A stretch of 64,000 bases of DNA from Anaerolineae bacterium (GTDB taxonomy: Bacteria; Chloroflexota; Anaerolineae; Aggregatilineales; UBA2796), in assembly GCA_019637555.1 (NCBI GenBank), contig JAHBVK010000011.1, positions 59,877 through 123,876 of the forward strand, written 5' to 3'. Both the position numbers and the translations under genes were made by a program. Under the pieces are notes generated by a model, which was not told the DNA's origin, ran no database searches, and was given only the letters and a program-made list of their open reading frames with translations. Of this stretch, positions 39,156-48,488 are shown in pieces. Numbering within the stretch: the first letter of the stretch is position 1; every line of letters begins with the position of its first letter.

Positions 39156-39929
39156 ATGTTCAAGAGAGTTCTCGGTCTATTGATCATCGTTAGTTTGCTT
39201 ATGCCGCCGTTTCTTGCTTATGGAACGGTAACAGTCGCGCGCGGAGTTGCGGACGATCTCGATGCCGCAGCACAGCAGCGCGTTCAGCACATCCGGCAAG
39301 AACTGGTGACGCTGCGTAACTCGGTCAAGCCATTAGTCAATGCTCTCGGCGCGGTCAGGACTACGCTGAACGGCGCCAGAGGCAAGATTAGCGCGGCGCT
39401 AATGGCACTTAGCCTGCTAGGTTCCCAGATCACTATCCCTGCGATTACTATCCCGCCGATCACTTTCGCACGTCGTACCATCGTGATCCCTGACATTCCG
39501 CCGATCAGCCTCGGGACTATTGAGGTATTGGGCGTCAGCATCACCTTGCCTACTTTTCCCGGATTTGCCATTCCCGATGTGACCATCGGACCATTTACCC
39601 TGACCGTGCCGACTATCCCCTCCTTTACGCTCAATGTGCCTTGGCTGGAAACGGTTGTCAGCGGATTGCGCGATGCATATGGCTCCATCGACCAGATCAT
39701 CAGCAGTGTCATTGACGTAACGGGCGTCGATTCAGTGATCACCAGTCTGGATCATATTTCCTCGGAAACGGAGGGATTCGTTGATGACATTAGCAGCATT
39801 CGAGATCGCTGGAGCGACCCGCTGCGCGGGGTCGGCATTGGCTTGGCGGTCTGGCTGGTGATCGCGTGGTTGGCGTTGTTGGGCAGCGTCTTCGGCTACG
39901 GCTGGCGTTTGCTGATGGGACACGCCTGA
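39156..39929 (+). CDS. Membrane protein with Ile/Pro-rich beta-like repeats
   Basis: 257 residues. An N-terminal membrane segment (VLGLLIIVSLLMPPFLAYG), a helical stretch, then about 90 residues of repeating hydrophobic-Pro units (ITIPAITIPPITF, IVIPDIPPISLG, ITLPTFPGFAIPDVTIGPF, LTVPTIPSFTLNVP). A second helical stretch and a C-terminal membrane helix (IGLAVWLVIAWLALLGSVFGYGW) complete it. Both ends are membrane-anchored with the repeats between, probably outside. Unrecognised. The ATG has GGAG 5 nt upstream. Confidence 0.72.
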   Translation: MFKRVLGLLIIVSLLMPPFLAYGTVTVARGVADDLDAAAQQRVQHIRQELVTLRNSVKPLVNALGAVRTTLNGARGKISAALMALSLLGSQITIPAITIPPITFARRTIVIPDIPPISLGTIEVLGVSITLPTFPGFAIPDVTIGPFTLTVPTIPSFTLNVPWLETVVSGLRDAYGSIDQIISSVIDVTGVDSVITSLDHISSETEGFVDDISSIRDRWSDPLRGVGIGLAVWLVIAWLALLGSVFGYGWRLLMGHA

Positions 39930-39942
39930 GCGATAAAACAGC

Positions 39943-39976
39943 AACGGGTGATTGGTAGCTGCTCCAATCACCCGTT
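39943..39976. terminator. Bidirectional terminator between the repeat protein and GH5 genes
   Basis: Perfect 13-bp arms AACGGGTGATTGG / CCAATCACCCGTT with an 8-nt loop. On the minus strand it is followed by GCTGTTTTATC, serving the GH5 gene. The + strand side lacks a T run. Confidence 0.7.
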
Positions 39977-40014
39977 ACCGCGTGCTAGTTGCTCATAACA
40001 CCATCACGGTGAAG

Positions 40015-43000
40015 TTATTGTAGTCTGAAGGCGTCGATAGCGATGACACCGGAGGAGGGGAGGATGCGGAGGGTGTGGGTACCCTCAGGCAGACCACGCA
40101 CCTCAGCGGCGACCTGGAACTGCGTCTTCGCCGATGTTTGCATGACGGTCTGCAGCACCGCGCCATCGACCTCGAGGTGGAAGCTGCCCAGCGCCTTGTG
40201 CTTGACGTAGAGCACGTCGATGCCGGTGCCGGAGAAGGTCAGGGTCAGCGTGCCGTCCGCGGTGTAGAGGTAGCTGCCACCACTGGCTTTGCTGGTCGTC
40301 GTGCCCTTCCAGTCGCCCGTCTTGGCGACGTCGGCGGCATCGCTTTCCAGCGTGCTGCTGGTTGCCGTTGCCCCAGTACCGACACTACCACCGCTTCCAC
40401 CTGCTCCCGCATTGGGGGTGGGGGTGACGGCAGGCTGGTCGGGCTGCCCGATGGATATGTCGGTGTCGCTGTACTCGTTCTGGGTGACGCGGCGCAGCTC
40501 GATGCCTGCCAGTACCACGTTACCTGTGGAGACGGTGAGCAAGCCCTGTGCGTCTACCAGCACGTCCAGCGGTCCGACCTTCGCCCAGTTGCCAGCGGCG
40601 GGTACGGTGTAGGCTTGACTGGCTTGTCCGTTCTGCCCAATCGCCTGTGTCTGCGCACCAGCAGTCGCGGCATCGCCGACCACGTAGAGATAGGCGTAGT
40701 AGCGTCCACCGGGCACACCGGTCAGACTGACCTGCACGCTGGCACCACTGACGCCGCAGCGCAGCAGTTCCTGCATGCCCGCCTCGGGGGCGCTCACGTT
40801 GGCGGGGCAGACAGGCGTGCCCAGCGCGGTGACCATGTTGTTACTGCTGTCACCTGCCAGCCACGGGTCAGCACCGACCTGCAGGGCTGGTCCGTTCAGG
40901 TTCACGCCCGTGTAGAAGACGTTGGCGAGGGAACCCGGTGCCGCGCCTTGCTGACCGGCGAAGGCTGTCGGGGTCGGCGCCACCGCACCGCCGCCACCGA
41001 GCGCAGACTTGCCGCTTGCCGCGGTGGAGGTCGGCACCATGACCACCTGCTCCAGCACGCGCCAGACTTCCAGACCACTCAGCTTGAGGTTGTCACCACT
41101 GCTCTGCAGCGTCAGCTTGCCGTCACTCACCGTCGCCGTCCACGGTCCTAGCTTCTGCCACGCGCCCGCTTTGTTGGCAGGCATCTTGAAGCCGGCGAGC
41201 ACCGTCTTGCCGTTCAGCGTGAAGTTGATGCTGGCGGGGTTGGGGTTCGCCCAATCCTCCCAGGCATAGGCATAGACTTCATAGGTACCCGCGCTCAAGC
41301 CGCTGAGCTGCAGGTTGTGCTGCCATGTCTCCAGAGCGCAGCGCAGCATGGTGGCAGTGTTCAGGTCGGTGCCGGGATTAGGAGCGGTCCACGGGTTGCA
41401 GACCTTGGAGCCAGCGCCTGTGAAGTTCGCCGCACTGTTGCCTGACTCCCACGCATTGCCAGCGATGCTCAACGCTGGACCATTCAGATTGAGTCCGCGC
41501 ACGAAGCTGCGTCCACCGGCGGTCGCGGGCACGGTGGCGGTCAGCGTCGGACGCACCGTCGGCTGTCCCGCTGGCGTGTTCGTCCGCGTGGCGGTGCGCG
41601 TCATGGTCGCCGTCGGTTGACCGGGTACAGGGGTTCTGGTCTTGGTCGCCGTTGCCGTCGGAGGCAGGGCGGTGTTGGTCTTGGTCGAGGTCGGCTGCAT
41701 CACCGAGGTGCCAATGCGCCAGACTTCGATGCCGCTGAGCTTGATGTTGTCACCCTGCGAACTGAGGATGAGCCGTCCATCGCTGACCGTCGCGGTGAAG
41801 GGTCCGAGGCGCGTCCACGCTCCCGCCACGTTGGCGGGTAATTTGAAGTTCGCCAGCACCTGCTTGCTGTTGAGGTAGAAGTTGACCGCACCGGGGTTGG
41901 GGTTCGACCAGTCCTGCCACGGATAGACATAGACTTCAAATGTGCCCGCGCCCAAGCCGCTGATGGTCAGCGAGTGCTGCCACGACTCCAGCGCACACTG
42001 CAGCATGGTCGTCGTGTTGCCATCGGTGCCGGGAGCGGGCGTGGTCCACGGGTTGCACGTCCGCGCTGGAGAACCACTGACCGCGAAGTTCGCTGCCGTG
42101 TCGCTCGCTTCCCACGTGTTGCCGATGATGCGCACCGCCGGACCATTCAGGTTGATGCCGCGCACGAAGCTGCGCGTGCCACCACCGCTGTCCGAACCGG
42201 GTGAGGTCGCAGTCGCGGTGGATGCCAGCACCGTCGCCGTCGCTGGATTAGCGGCGGTGTTGGTGCGCGTCGGCGTGACCGAAGGCGGTGGCGCGGTATT
42301 CGTCCGCGTGGCGGTACCCGTCGGTTGTCCGACGATTGCCGTGCCCGTCGGCTGTGCGCTCAACGGTGCGCCTAACGCCTCGTCGATGATGGTGTACGCC
42401 GTCTGGTTCTGCACTCTGAGCGCTCCATCCGAGGCGAAGATGTCGAAGTTGCCGGGGTTGGCACGCCACGAGTAGTAGGACCAGTGCAGTCCCCACTGGT
42501 TGTACAGGGATGCCTTGTCCCGAATCAGCGTGTCCCAGCCGGGGCAAGCGCTCTGGCTGCCCCACTCGCCGATGTACAGCGGCACATTCTGCTGCTCCGC
42601 CCAGTTGATGGAGTACAAGGCGCGCAGGTTCGCTTCCGGTGCACCGTTGCCCGCGAAGGCGTTCTTGTCGTAGTAGACATTCTTGCCTTCCCAGTTCTGC
42701 ATGGTGCCGGGATAGCGCGCGCCGCTGCGGCACTGGATACTGACCCAGTCCTGTGCCCCGTGCGTCAGCGCCAGCGGCTCGTAGTCGTGCACCTGATAGA
42801 CCACATTGGCACCCAGATTGCGGGTGAAGGTGGCATCCGGTCCGGCTTCGATGAAGACGAGGATATTAGGATTGACCGCTACCACCGCATCACGCACACC
42901 CTGTGCGTAGCGCCAGAAGTAGTCGGTATCCCAGTTGCGAGAAGCACCCACCGTCGGTTCGTTGAGCACATCGATGCCGCCCACGGTCGGCTCATTCTTG

Positions 43001-43563
43001 TAGCGCGTCACCAGTTCGACCCAGAACTGCTTCAGTTGGTTCTGCTCCGTCGTGGAATCCCAGAAGGGGCAGGAGTTGCCATAGCCTTCGTAGCAGTCGC
43101 CGGGGGTGGTGAAGATAAGCGGTATCAGCCACACACCCGCGTTCTTGGCATAAGTTACCTGTCGGTCGAGCATCGTCCAGAATGCCGAACCGTAGCGGGA
43201 GTACCACGCATAGCTCATGCCGAAGCGCACATGCGTACCACCCATCCGCGCCAATTCCGTGTAATCTGCCTGTCCCATCTGCACATCGCTGGGGTTTCCC
43301 GTGCCGATGTCCGCGCTCAGGGCGTTGATATTTGCCATGTTCACGCCGCGCAGGTAGACCGTCTGTCCATTCGAGCGGATGTTCCGCCCGCTGATGCTCA
43401 ACCAGCCCGGTGCCGCCTGCGCATCCTGACTCGCTAGTAACAGTCCGCTGAACACCAGCGCCAGCACCAGCAGTGAGACCACCCAGCGCCGTCTTTCCTT
43501 CATCTCGCGCAGCAACCCGTGTACCGTCGCTGGCGTATTCGTCGTCACTAATTGTCTGTACAT
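40015..43563 (-). CDS. Secreted modular glycoside hydrolase family 5 enzyme with three repeated modules
   Basis: 1182 residues. Long signal peptide (MKERRRWVVSLLVLALVFSG, cleavage near AQA). Residues about 53-400 are a GH5-type barrel with acid/base Glu202 in DVLNEPTVG, His259 in QVHDYEP and nucleophile Glu333 in YIGEWGS. Thr/Pro-rich linkers then join three modules of about 150 residues, each beginning GI/L/VNLNGPA. The first two share TWEASDTAAN/AWESGNSAAN, CNPWT, WQHSL/WQHNL, YPWQDWSNPNP/YAWEDWANPNP and KLSGIEVWR/KLSGLEVWR; the third is divergent. A final beta module (FSGTGIDVLYVKHKALGSFHLEVDG) ends the protein. The modules may bind carbohydrate; the substrate (beta-glucan or mannan) is not certain. 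GGGAGGA is 8 nt before the ATG. Confidence 0.9.
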   Translation of the reverse strand: MYRQLVTTNTPATVHGLLREMKERRRWVVSLLVLALVFSGLLLASQDAQAAPGWLSISGRNIRSNGQTVYLRGVNMANINALSADIGTGNPSDVQMGQADYTELARMGGTHVRFGMSYAWYSRYGSAFWTMLDRQVTYAKNAGVWLIPLIFTTPGDCYEGYGNSCPFWDSTTEQNQLKQFWVELVTRYKNEPTVGGIDVLNEPTVGASRNWDTDYFWRYAQGVRDAVVAVNPNILVFIEAGPDATFTRNLGANVVYQVHDYEPLALTHGAQDWVSIQCRSGARYPGTMQNWEGKNVYYDKNAFAGNGAPEANLRALYSINWAEQQNVPLYIGEWGSQSACPGWDTLIRDKASLYNQWGLHWSYYSWRANPGNFDIFASDGALRVQNQTAYTIIDEALGAPLSAQPTGTAIVGQPTGTATRTNTAPPPSVTPTRTNTAANPATATVLASTATATSPGSDSGGGTRSFVRGINLNGPAVRIIGNTWEASDTAANFAVSGSPARTCNPWTTPAPGTDGNTTTMLQCALESWQHSLTISGLGAGTFEVYVYPWQDWSNPNPGAVNFYLNSKQVLANFKLPANVAGAWTRLGPFTATVSDGRLILSSQGDNIKLSGIEVWRIGTSVMQPTSTKTNTALPPTATATKTRTPVPGQPTATMTRTATRTNTPAGQPTVRPTLTATVPATAGGRSFVRGLNLNGPALSIAGNAWESGNSAANFTGAGSKVCNPWTAPNPGTDLNTATMLRCALETWQHNLQLSGLSAGTYEVYAYAWEDWANPNPASINFTLNGKTVLAGFKMPANKAGAWQKLGPWTATVSDGKLTLQSSGDNLKLSGLEVWRVLEQVVMVPTSTAASGKSALGGGGAVAPTPTAFAGQQGAAPGSLANVFYTGVNLNGPALQVGADPWLAGDSSNNMVTALGTPVCPANVSAPEAGMQELLRCGVSGASVQVSLTGVPGGRYYAYLYVVGDAATAGAQTQAIGQNGQASQAYTVPAAGNWAKVGPLDVLVDAQGLLTVSTGNVVLAGIELRRVTQNEYSDTDISIGQPDQPAVTPTPNAGAGGSGGSVGTGATATSSTLESDAADVAKTGDWKGTTTSKASGGSYLYTADGTLTLTFSGTGIDVLYVKHKALGSFHLEVDGAVLQTVMQTSAKTQFQVAAEVRGLPEGTHTLRILPSSGVIAIDAFRLQ

Positions 43564-43876
43564 AAGTACATCCTCCCGTGATGCCTGCTTCGCTGAAATC
43601 TAGTCCGTTGTCGAAGCATCAAGAGCCTTTACTCTTTTTATAAGCATCACAATTTTCATGAATTGAGATAGCGTTGTCAACAAAGGTTGGCATACTCAAA
43701 CCGCAATTCATACCCAACGCTGGATACTGTGGGATTCTTGCTCCCTCTTCCTTCCCCTCATCCTGCCTTCCGCGCAGAAGTATTAAGGTTTTACACTTTT
43801 CATGGAAGGTTAGTTTCGTTTGTCCCGAGACAGGTAAAATAAAGGGGCGATGATCATTAAGAAGCAAAGCATTAAG
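43564..43876. promoter_or_regulatory. Divergent intergenic region between GH5 and kynureninase genes
   Basis: 313 bp without a convincing gene. TAAAAT at 43834-43839 could be a -10 for kynureninase. No strong hairpins or repeats noticed. Confidence 0.35.
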
Positions 43877-45109
43877 ATGAATGAAGAATTGATTTTCGAG
43901 TTAGATCGCTCTGATCCACTAGCGGGACAGCGATCACAATTCTCACTGCCCGACGGCGTGATCTATCTTGACGGCAACTCACTTGGCGCATTGCCGATCA
44001 CTACCTCCGCACGACTGAAGCAAGTCATCGAAGGGGAGTGGGGAAAAGAATTAATTCGCAGTTGGAATACTTCCGGTTGGTATGAGATGCCGCGGCGGAT
44101 CGGCGCGAAGATTGCCCACCTGATAGGCGCGCAAGCCGGGGAAGTGATCGTTGCGGACTCCACCTCCGTTAATTTGTTTAAGGTGTTAGCGGCAGCGACG
44201 CAACTACGCCCCGAACGCCGTTTAATCCTCTCCACCAGCGATAACTTTCCCACCGATCTATATATGGCGCAGGGGCTAATCCAATTGTTGGGGCGGGGAC
44301 AAGAATTAAGATTGTGTAATGACACCGAAGTCTTGGACAACATTAACGCCGATACCGCTGTAGTGATGCTGACGCACGTCAACTATCGTACGGGCAGGAT
44401 GCTGGATATGCGAGCGATCAGCGCAAAGGCGCATGAGGTTGGTGCGTTGATCATCTGGGATCTGGCGCACTCGGCGGGAGCGCTGCCTGTCGATCTCACC
44501 GGTGCAAAGGCGGATTTCGCTGTCGGCTGCGGTTACAAGTATCTCAACGGTGGACCGGGTGCTCCAGCGTTTTTGTTCGTTGCAGAACGACATCAGGCGA
44601 ACTTTAGCCAGCCGCTTTCCGGTTGGATGGGACACAACGCACCGTTTGCATTCGATTCAAATTACACGCCAGCGGAAGGGATTACACGTTATCTGGTCGG
44701 CACGCAGCCTGTGTTAAGTATGACTGCACTGGAATGTGGTGTGGATACACTACTGCATGTCGACATGGAGCAGCTTCGCCGCAAGTCGCTGCAACTAACC
44801 GATCTTTTCATCCGACTAATTGAGGAGTATTGTGCCGGACAAGGATTAACGCTGGTAACGCCACAAGAGCACGATCAGCGGGGCAGTCAGGTTAGCTTCC
44901 AGCATGAACACGGCTACGCGCTGATGCAAGCGCTGATCGCACGCGGTGTGATCGGGGACTTCCGCGCGCCGGACATCGTGCGCTTCGGCGTCACGCCGCT
45001 GTATTTGCGCTATGCCGACATCTGGAACGCGGTGCAGATCATGGCGGACATCCTGAGCACGCGCGATTGGGATCGCCCTGAGTTCAAGCAGCGTGCCGCC
45101 GTCACATGA
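43877..45109 (+). CDS. kynU: Kynureninase
   Basis: About 410 residues. PLP enzyme cleaving kynurenine to anthranilate and alanine. Seen: [50 protein letters not shown] and the PLP-lysine segment [16 protein letters not shown], all diagnostic. The start at 43877 gives the usual short lead before DPLAG; the frame opens at 43850. No other kynurenine-pathway gene is in the window. Its stop overlaps the next ATG (ATGA). Confidence 0.94.
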   Translation: MNEELIFELDRSDPLAGQRSQFSLPDGVIYLDGNSLGALPITTSARLKQVIEGEWGKELIRSWNTSGWYEMPRRIGAKIAHLIGAQAGEVIVADSTSVNLFKVLAAATQLRPERRLILSTSDNFPTDLYMAQGLIQLLGRGQELRLCNDTEVLDNINADTAVVMLTHVNYRTGRMLDMRAISAKAHEVGALIIWDLAHSAGALPVDLTGAKADFAVGCGYKYLNGGPGAPAFLFVAERHQANFSQPLSGWMGHNAPFAFDSNYTPAEGITRYLVGTQPVLSMTALECGVDTLLHVDMEQLRRKSLQLTDLFIRLIEEYCAGQGLTLVTPQEHDQRGSQVSFQHEHGYALMQALIARGVIGDFRAPDIVRFGVTPLYLRYADIWNAVQIMADILSTRDWDRPEFKQRAAVT

Positions 45110-46155
45110 TCAACACACCGCAACGCATCGTCATCCTTAAGCCTTGCTGCATCGGTGATGTGATCAATGCTACGCCGCTGTTGATGGCGCTGCGCCGCGC
45201 CTATCCGCAAGCGCAGATCGATTGGGCTGTAAGCACGTCGGCGCGAATGGCGCTGATCACACATCCAGATTTACGCCAAACGCTGGACACCGGACAACGT
45301 GCCAACCCTGCCAGCCGTCCCCGCGATCTGCTGCGCTTGCTCGGCTTGCTGCGACGCGGTAATTACGATCTGATCGTCGCGCCGGATCGATCTCCCCTGC
45401 TTGGCATAGCCGCGCTGCTCAGCGGCATCCCCAACCGCGCCGGACTCGACAGCGCCGGACGTGGCTTCGCCTATACCGTTAAGGCGCACATCGATCCGCA
45501 CACGGTGCGTCATGAAGCGGAGATTTACCTTGACGTGGCGCGGGCACTGAGCATCGATACCAGCGATTGTTGGGTGAACGTGCCGCCGAGCGCTGAGTCT
45601 CTGGCTGTTGCCGACAGACTAATCCAACAGTACGGGCTGACGCGCCCGATCCTGATCCATCCGGGGGGCGGCGTCAATGCTGGCATGAACATGATTGAGA
45701 AACGCTGGCTACCAGATCGCTTTGCGGCGCTGGCGGATCGGATTGCAGATGCTATCGACGGGCAGATCGTGGTGATCGGCGCGAGCAGTGATGCGGTAGT
45801 GATCAGCGCCTTCAAAGGGTTCATTAAACATCCAGTGATCGATCTCTCACAGCAGTTGACACTGCCCGTGATCGGTGCGCTGGCAAGTCGGGCAGAGATC
45901 TATCTCGGCAACGATAACGGGGTAGCGCATCTAGCAGCAGCATCCGGCGGCAAGGTGTTGATGATATTCGGTCCCTCCGATCCGCGGCGCTATGCTCCCT
46001 TCGTGCCACCAGATCGGGCGCGATTCGCGTGGCGACCAGTTGATCTTCCGGATCGGGGAGTGGCGGCGGGCAATGTGACGTTCAGTTGGGAACGAGATGG
46101 TGTGTCAGTGGATGAAGCATGGGAGCAGGTACGGCAGTTGTTGGCGCTGACCTGA
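45106..46155 (+). CDS. Glycosyltransferase family 9 protein
   Basis: 349 residues. Resembles ADP-heptose:LPS heptosyltransferases: [56 protein letters not shown] and [36 protein letters not shown]. In an organism without clear LPS genes it may act on other surface glycans. Overlaps kynureninase by 4 bp, so the two are translationally coupled although functionally unrelated. Confidence 0.9.
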   Translation: MINTPQRIVILKPCCIGDVINATPLLMALRRAYPQAQIDWAVSTSARMALITHPDLRQTLDTGQRANPASRPRDLLRLLGLLRRGNYDLIVAPDRSPLLGIAALLSGIPNRAGLDSAGRGFAYTVKAHIDPHTVRHEAEIYLDVARALSIDTSDCWVNVPPSAESLAVADRLIQQYGLTRPILIHPGGGVNAGMNMIEKRWLPDRFAALADRIADAIDGQIVVIGASSDAVVISAFKGFIKHPVIDLSQQLTLPVIGALASRAEIYLGNDNGVAHLAAASGGKVLMIFGPSDPRRYAPFVPPDRARFAWRPVDLPDRGVAAGNVTFSWERDGVSVDEAWEQVRQLLALT

Positions 46156-46176
46156 TTGCACACCGCGGTAACACAC

Positions 46177-46208
46177 AAAAAAGGCGATGCCTAACGCATC
46201 GCCCTTTT
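46177..46208. terminator. Bidirectional terminator
   Basis: GGCGATGC / GCATCGCC stem with loop CTAAC (46183-46203), followed by CTTTT on the + strand and by TTTTTTGTG on the minus strand, so it serves both convergent genes. Confidence 0.92.
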
Positions 46209-46211
46209 ACC

Positions 46212-46481
46212 TCAGCTTCGTCGCTGAATAAATTTCGTTCTCTTCTTAAAATCTTTTAAGGCGTTCGGATTGCGGTAGGTGGTGATACTCACATCGCCAT
46301 CCGAACTAATCATCACTGCTACATTTACCAGCCGACGCACGCGCCGACTCTGACCATCCGTGTGCGGGATGTCCTTCTGGCGCAAAAAATACAGGATCGC
46401 GCCAGCGTTGTGAACCATTTCACCATTTTGCATAATGTAGGCAACATCATCGTGGTTCAGGTTACCCTGCGCTCGTCGCAT
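46212..46481 (-). CDS. Small hypothetical protein (DUF4258-like)
   Basis: About 89 residues from the ATG; a GTG at 46517 would add 12. GNLNHDDVAYIMQNGEMVHNAGAI...FLRQKDIP...RLVNVAVMISSDGDVSITTYRNPNALKDFKKR has the helix-strand-strand order and the terminal TxYRN segment of DUF4258-like small proteins, some of which are toxin-like. No antitoxin partner is adjacent, so a toxin role is not supported. Confidence 0.62.
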   Translation of the reverse strand: MRRAQGNLNHDDVAYIMQNGEMVHNAGAILYFLRQKDIPHTDGQSRRVRRLVNVAVMISSDGDVSITTYRNPNALKDFKKRTKFIQRRS

Positions 46482-46765
46482 GTCGAAGTGGAGACTGTTA
46501 TTAATGGGACACCTCACTTTTTCGACAAACCAGTTTTCGGTTACGGAGACGAACTCATGCTGCTTTCAGCGTGCTCCTTTCTACCAATGAACGATGGCTG
46601 TAGTACTGCATTAGCGATGTTAAAGGACACCAATTCTTCATCGACAAGACGAAGAATTGATTTTCATCTTAATGAGAATTCCTATGCACGTCAATTTGTA
46701 AAACGTACAAGTCGCCCCTGAGTCGACGACTAATAAATGGCTAAAACGCGCTACACTAAGCGCCT

Positions 46766-47614
46766 ATGATTTCGTTGCATCCCTTACCTCTAATTGCTTC
46801 TGTCACACGCTGGTTACAGGCACGCCAACCAGATCATCCGCTGCGGGGATTGAGCCGCGTTTCCAATCTGCTAGCACGGCTGCTGCCTGCCTATCGCGGT
46901 GTGATCACGTTCAGTGATGGCACTAAGATGCTACTCAACAGCCAGCAGCGTGCCGAACGCTGGCTGATCTTTGCGGGCAGCTACCAACCGAGCGTTACCA
47001 CATGGCTGCACCGCCACCTCAACAGCGGAGCATACTGCATTGATGCGGGCGCTAATCTGGGCTTCTACAGTTTACTGATGGCGCAGAAGGTTGGATCGGC
47101 AGGGCAAGTCGCCGTGTTTGAAGCCAATCCCGTATTGGCAGCACGCTTGCGCGATCAGCTCACACTTAATCACTTCGATCAGGCTCAGGTGGTGGAGAAA
47201 GCCGTTCACGACAAAGCGGACACCCTCACCTTTTACATCGCTAGCGATCCGGGCAAATCCTCGATCTACGCCGATCATGCGAAGGTGCAAGGAGAGGTGC
47301 AGGTGCAGGCGATCACGCTGGACGAGTTCATCGAAGCGGCTGGCTGGACGCGACTCGACGTAATCAAAATGGATATTGAGGGAAATGATTGCTACGGCTT
47401 ACTCGGTGCGCGGCAGTCGCTGACCCGCTTTCGCCCAGCGATCATCTTTGAGTACAGTGCCTCCACGCCTGCAGACGCCGCCGCAGCCATGATCGATATG
47501 CTCTCCGCGCTGCGCTATCGGCTGTCGATCCTGCGCGGTGATGGTACGCAAACGCCGTTCGATTGGCAGACCATGACTAAAGATCATGTCGATGTGATCG
47601 CGGAGCCAATGTGA
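46766..47614 (+). CDS. FkbM family methyltransferase
   Basis: 282 residues. Motif I is CIDAGANLGFYSLLMAQKVG, then VAVFEANPVLAARLRDQLTLN, LDEFIEAAGWTRLDVIKMDIEGNDCYGLLGARQSL and PAIIFEYS, the FkbM pattern. Often O-methylates sugars of surface glycans; it sits near a family-9 glycosyltransferase, but with opposite-strand and terminator separation. Substrate unknown. Confidence 0.9.
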   Translation: MISLHPLPLIASVTRWLQARQPDHPLRGLSRVSNLLARLLPAYRGVITFSDGTKMLLNSQQRAERWLIFAGSYQPSVTTWLHRHLNSGAYCIDAGANLGFYSLLMAQKVGSAGQVAVFEANPVLAARLRDQLTLNHFDQAQVVEKAVHDKADTLTFYIASDPGKSSIYADHAKVQGEVQVQAITLDEFIEAAGWTRLDVIKMDIEGNDCYGLLGARQSLTRFRPAIIFEYSASTPADAAAAMIDMLSALRYRLSILRGDGTQTPFDWQTMTKDHVDVIAEPM

Positions 47615-47704
47615 GCAGAGTATTGGTGGCTGATTCGATGATTGCGATAATTTCACTATTCAACAGCGCAATGGATTAACGTTTACGGAGGATGGCATCC
47701 GGTT

Positions 47705-48346
47705 ATGACCGCAAAGTTGACGCTTCAGCAGTTCGCTAACATCCCTCTCACTACCGACGAAAACAAATCGGTCACGCTGGCGGATTTCGTAGGCAAGCGC
47801 ACGCTGCTCTTCGTGTTTCCCAAAGCTGATACCGATGGCTGCACACGGCAGGCGTGCGGTTTCCGCGATAACTTTCCGCGTATTCAAGAGGCGGGCGCGC
47901 AAATCCTCGGCATTAGTGCCGATGATCCGAAGCTGCTGGCGAAATGGAAGAAGAAGTTCGATTTGCCTTACACGCTGCTCAGTGATCCCGATCATAAGAT
48001 CATTGAGGCGTTCGGTACATGGGGCGAGAAATCCATGTACGGTAAGAAATATCTCGGCATCATCCGCAGTCACTTCATCTTCGATGCGGCGGGCAAGCTG
48101 GAAGATGCACAGGTCAAGATCAGCCCTGAAGACAGCATCAATAAGGGGACGTCGACGCTGGTGCAAGCAAAGGTAGCGCGCGCGAAAGCATCAGCGAAAG
48201 CAACCAAGACTGCTAAACCCGCGACAAAGGCGGCAGCGAAGAAACCAACAACGAAAGCATCCGCCAAGTCAAAAGCACCGGGCAAGACCACACCTAGAGC
48301 AGTGTCCAAGAAAACGACGACCAAACCGAAAAAGACCAGCGGCTGA
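47705..48346 (+). CDS. Peroxiredoxin (BCP/PrxQ type) with histone-H1-like Lys/Ala tail
   Basis: 213 residues. Thiol peroxidase domain: KSVTLADFVGKRTLLFVFPKADTDGCTRQACGFRDNFPRI with peroxidatic Cys46 and resolving Cys51, then GISADDPKLLAKWKKKFDLPYTLLSDPDHKII and GIIRSHFIFDAAGKL. The usual family ends near 155 residues. Here about 55 extra residues consist almost only of Lys, Ala, Thr, Ser and Pro (KATKTAKPATKAAAKKPTTK), like eukaryotic H1 tails and some bacterial nucleoid proteins. The tail may bind DNA or polyphosphate; that is inference. Confidence 0.92.
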   Translation: MTAKLTLQQFANIPLTTDENKSVTLADFVGKRTLLFVFPKADTDGCTRQACGFRDNFPRIQEAGAQILGISADDPKLLAKWKKKFDLPYTLLSDPDHKIIEAFGTWGEKSMYGKKYLGIIRSHFIFDAAGKLEDAQVKISPEDSINKGTSTLVQAKVARAKASAKATKTAKPATKAAAKKPTTKASAKSKAPGKTTPRAVSKKTTTKPKKTSG

Positions 48347-48362
48347 TCGACGAGATCACCGC

Positions 48363-48460
48363 ACGCTGAAGCATCCGGCTATAAGCACCTTATCTTTGTT
48401 GTTAACGCACTACAGTGGGTTCACCGAGTGTTGCAGACCGGAGGTTTCAACCTCCGGTCT
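48363..48460 (+). repeat. Dispersed composite repeat, copy 2
   Basis: A 26-nt block (48363-48388, with GCATCCGGCTATAAGCAC) is followed after 46 nt by a perfect palindrome AGACCGGAGGTT-TC-AACCTCCGGTCT (48435-48460). It matches the order and orientation of the minus-strand copy at 16102-16208: block 24/26 identical, palindrome core CCGGAG...CTCCGG shared. The palindrome could also terminate transcription from either side, but there is no T run. Confidence 0.72.
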
Positions 48461-48488
48461 ACGCTCTACTCCAATCTAACGTCTGATC

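Noticed and set aside
42484..43437. Long reading frame (317 codons) antisense to the GH5 gene, and a similar one at 40075-41151
   Set aside because: They mirror a GC-rich coding strand whose family motifs are clear. Their translations lack any recognisable domain and they have no ribosome-binding site.
46212..46481. Toxin-antitoxin pair
   Set aside because: The small protein resembles DUF4258-type proteins, but no antitoxin gene lies next to it; it is bounded by a terminator and a promoter region.
46362..46721. Possible + strand gene overlapping the small DUF4258-like gene
   Set aside because: The first half is antisense to the better-supported minus-strand gene and the second half is low-quality intergenic sequence with no motif.
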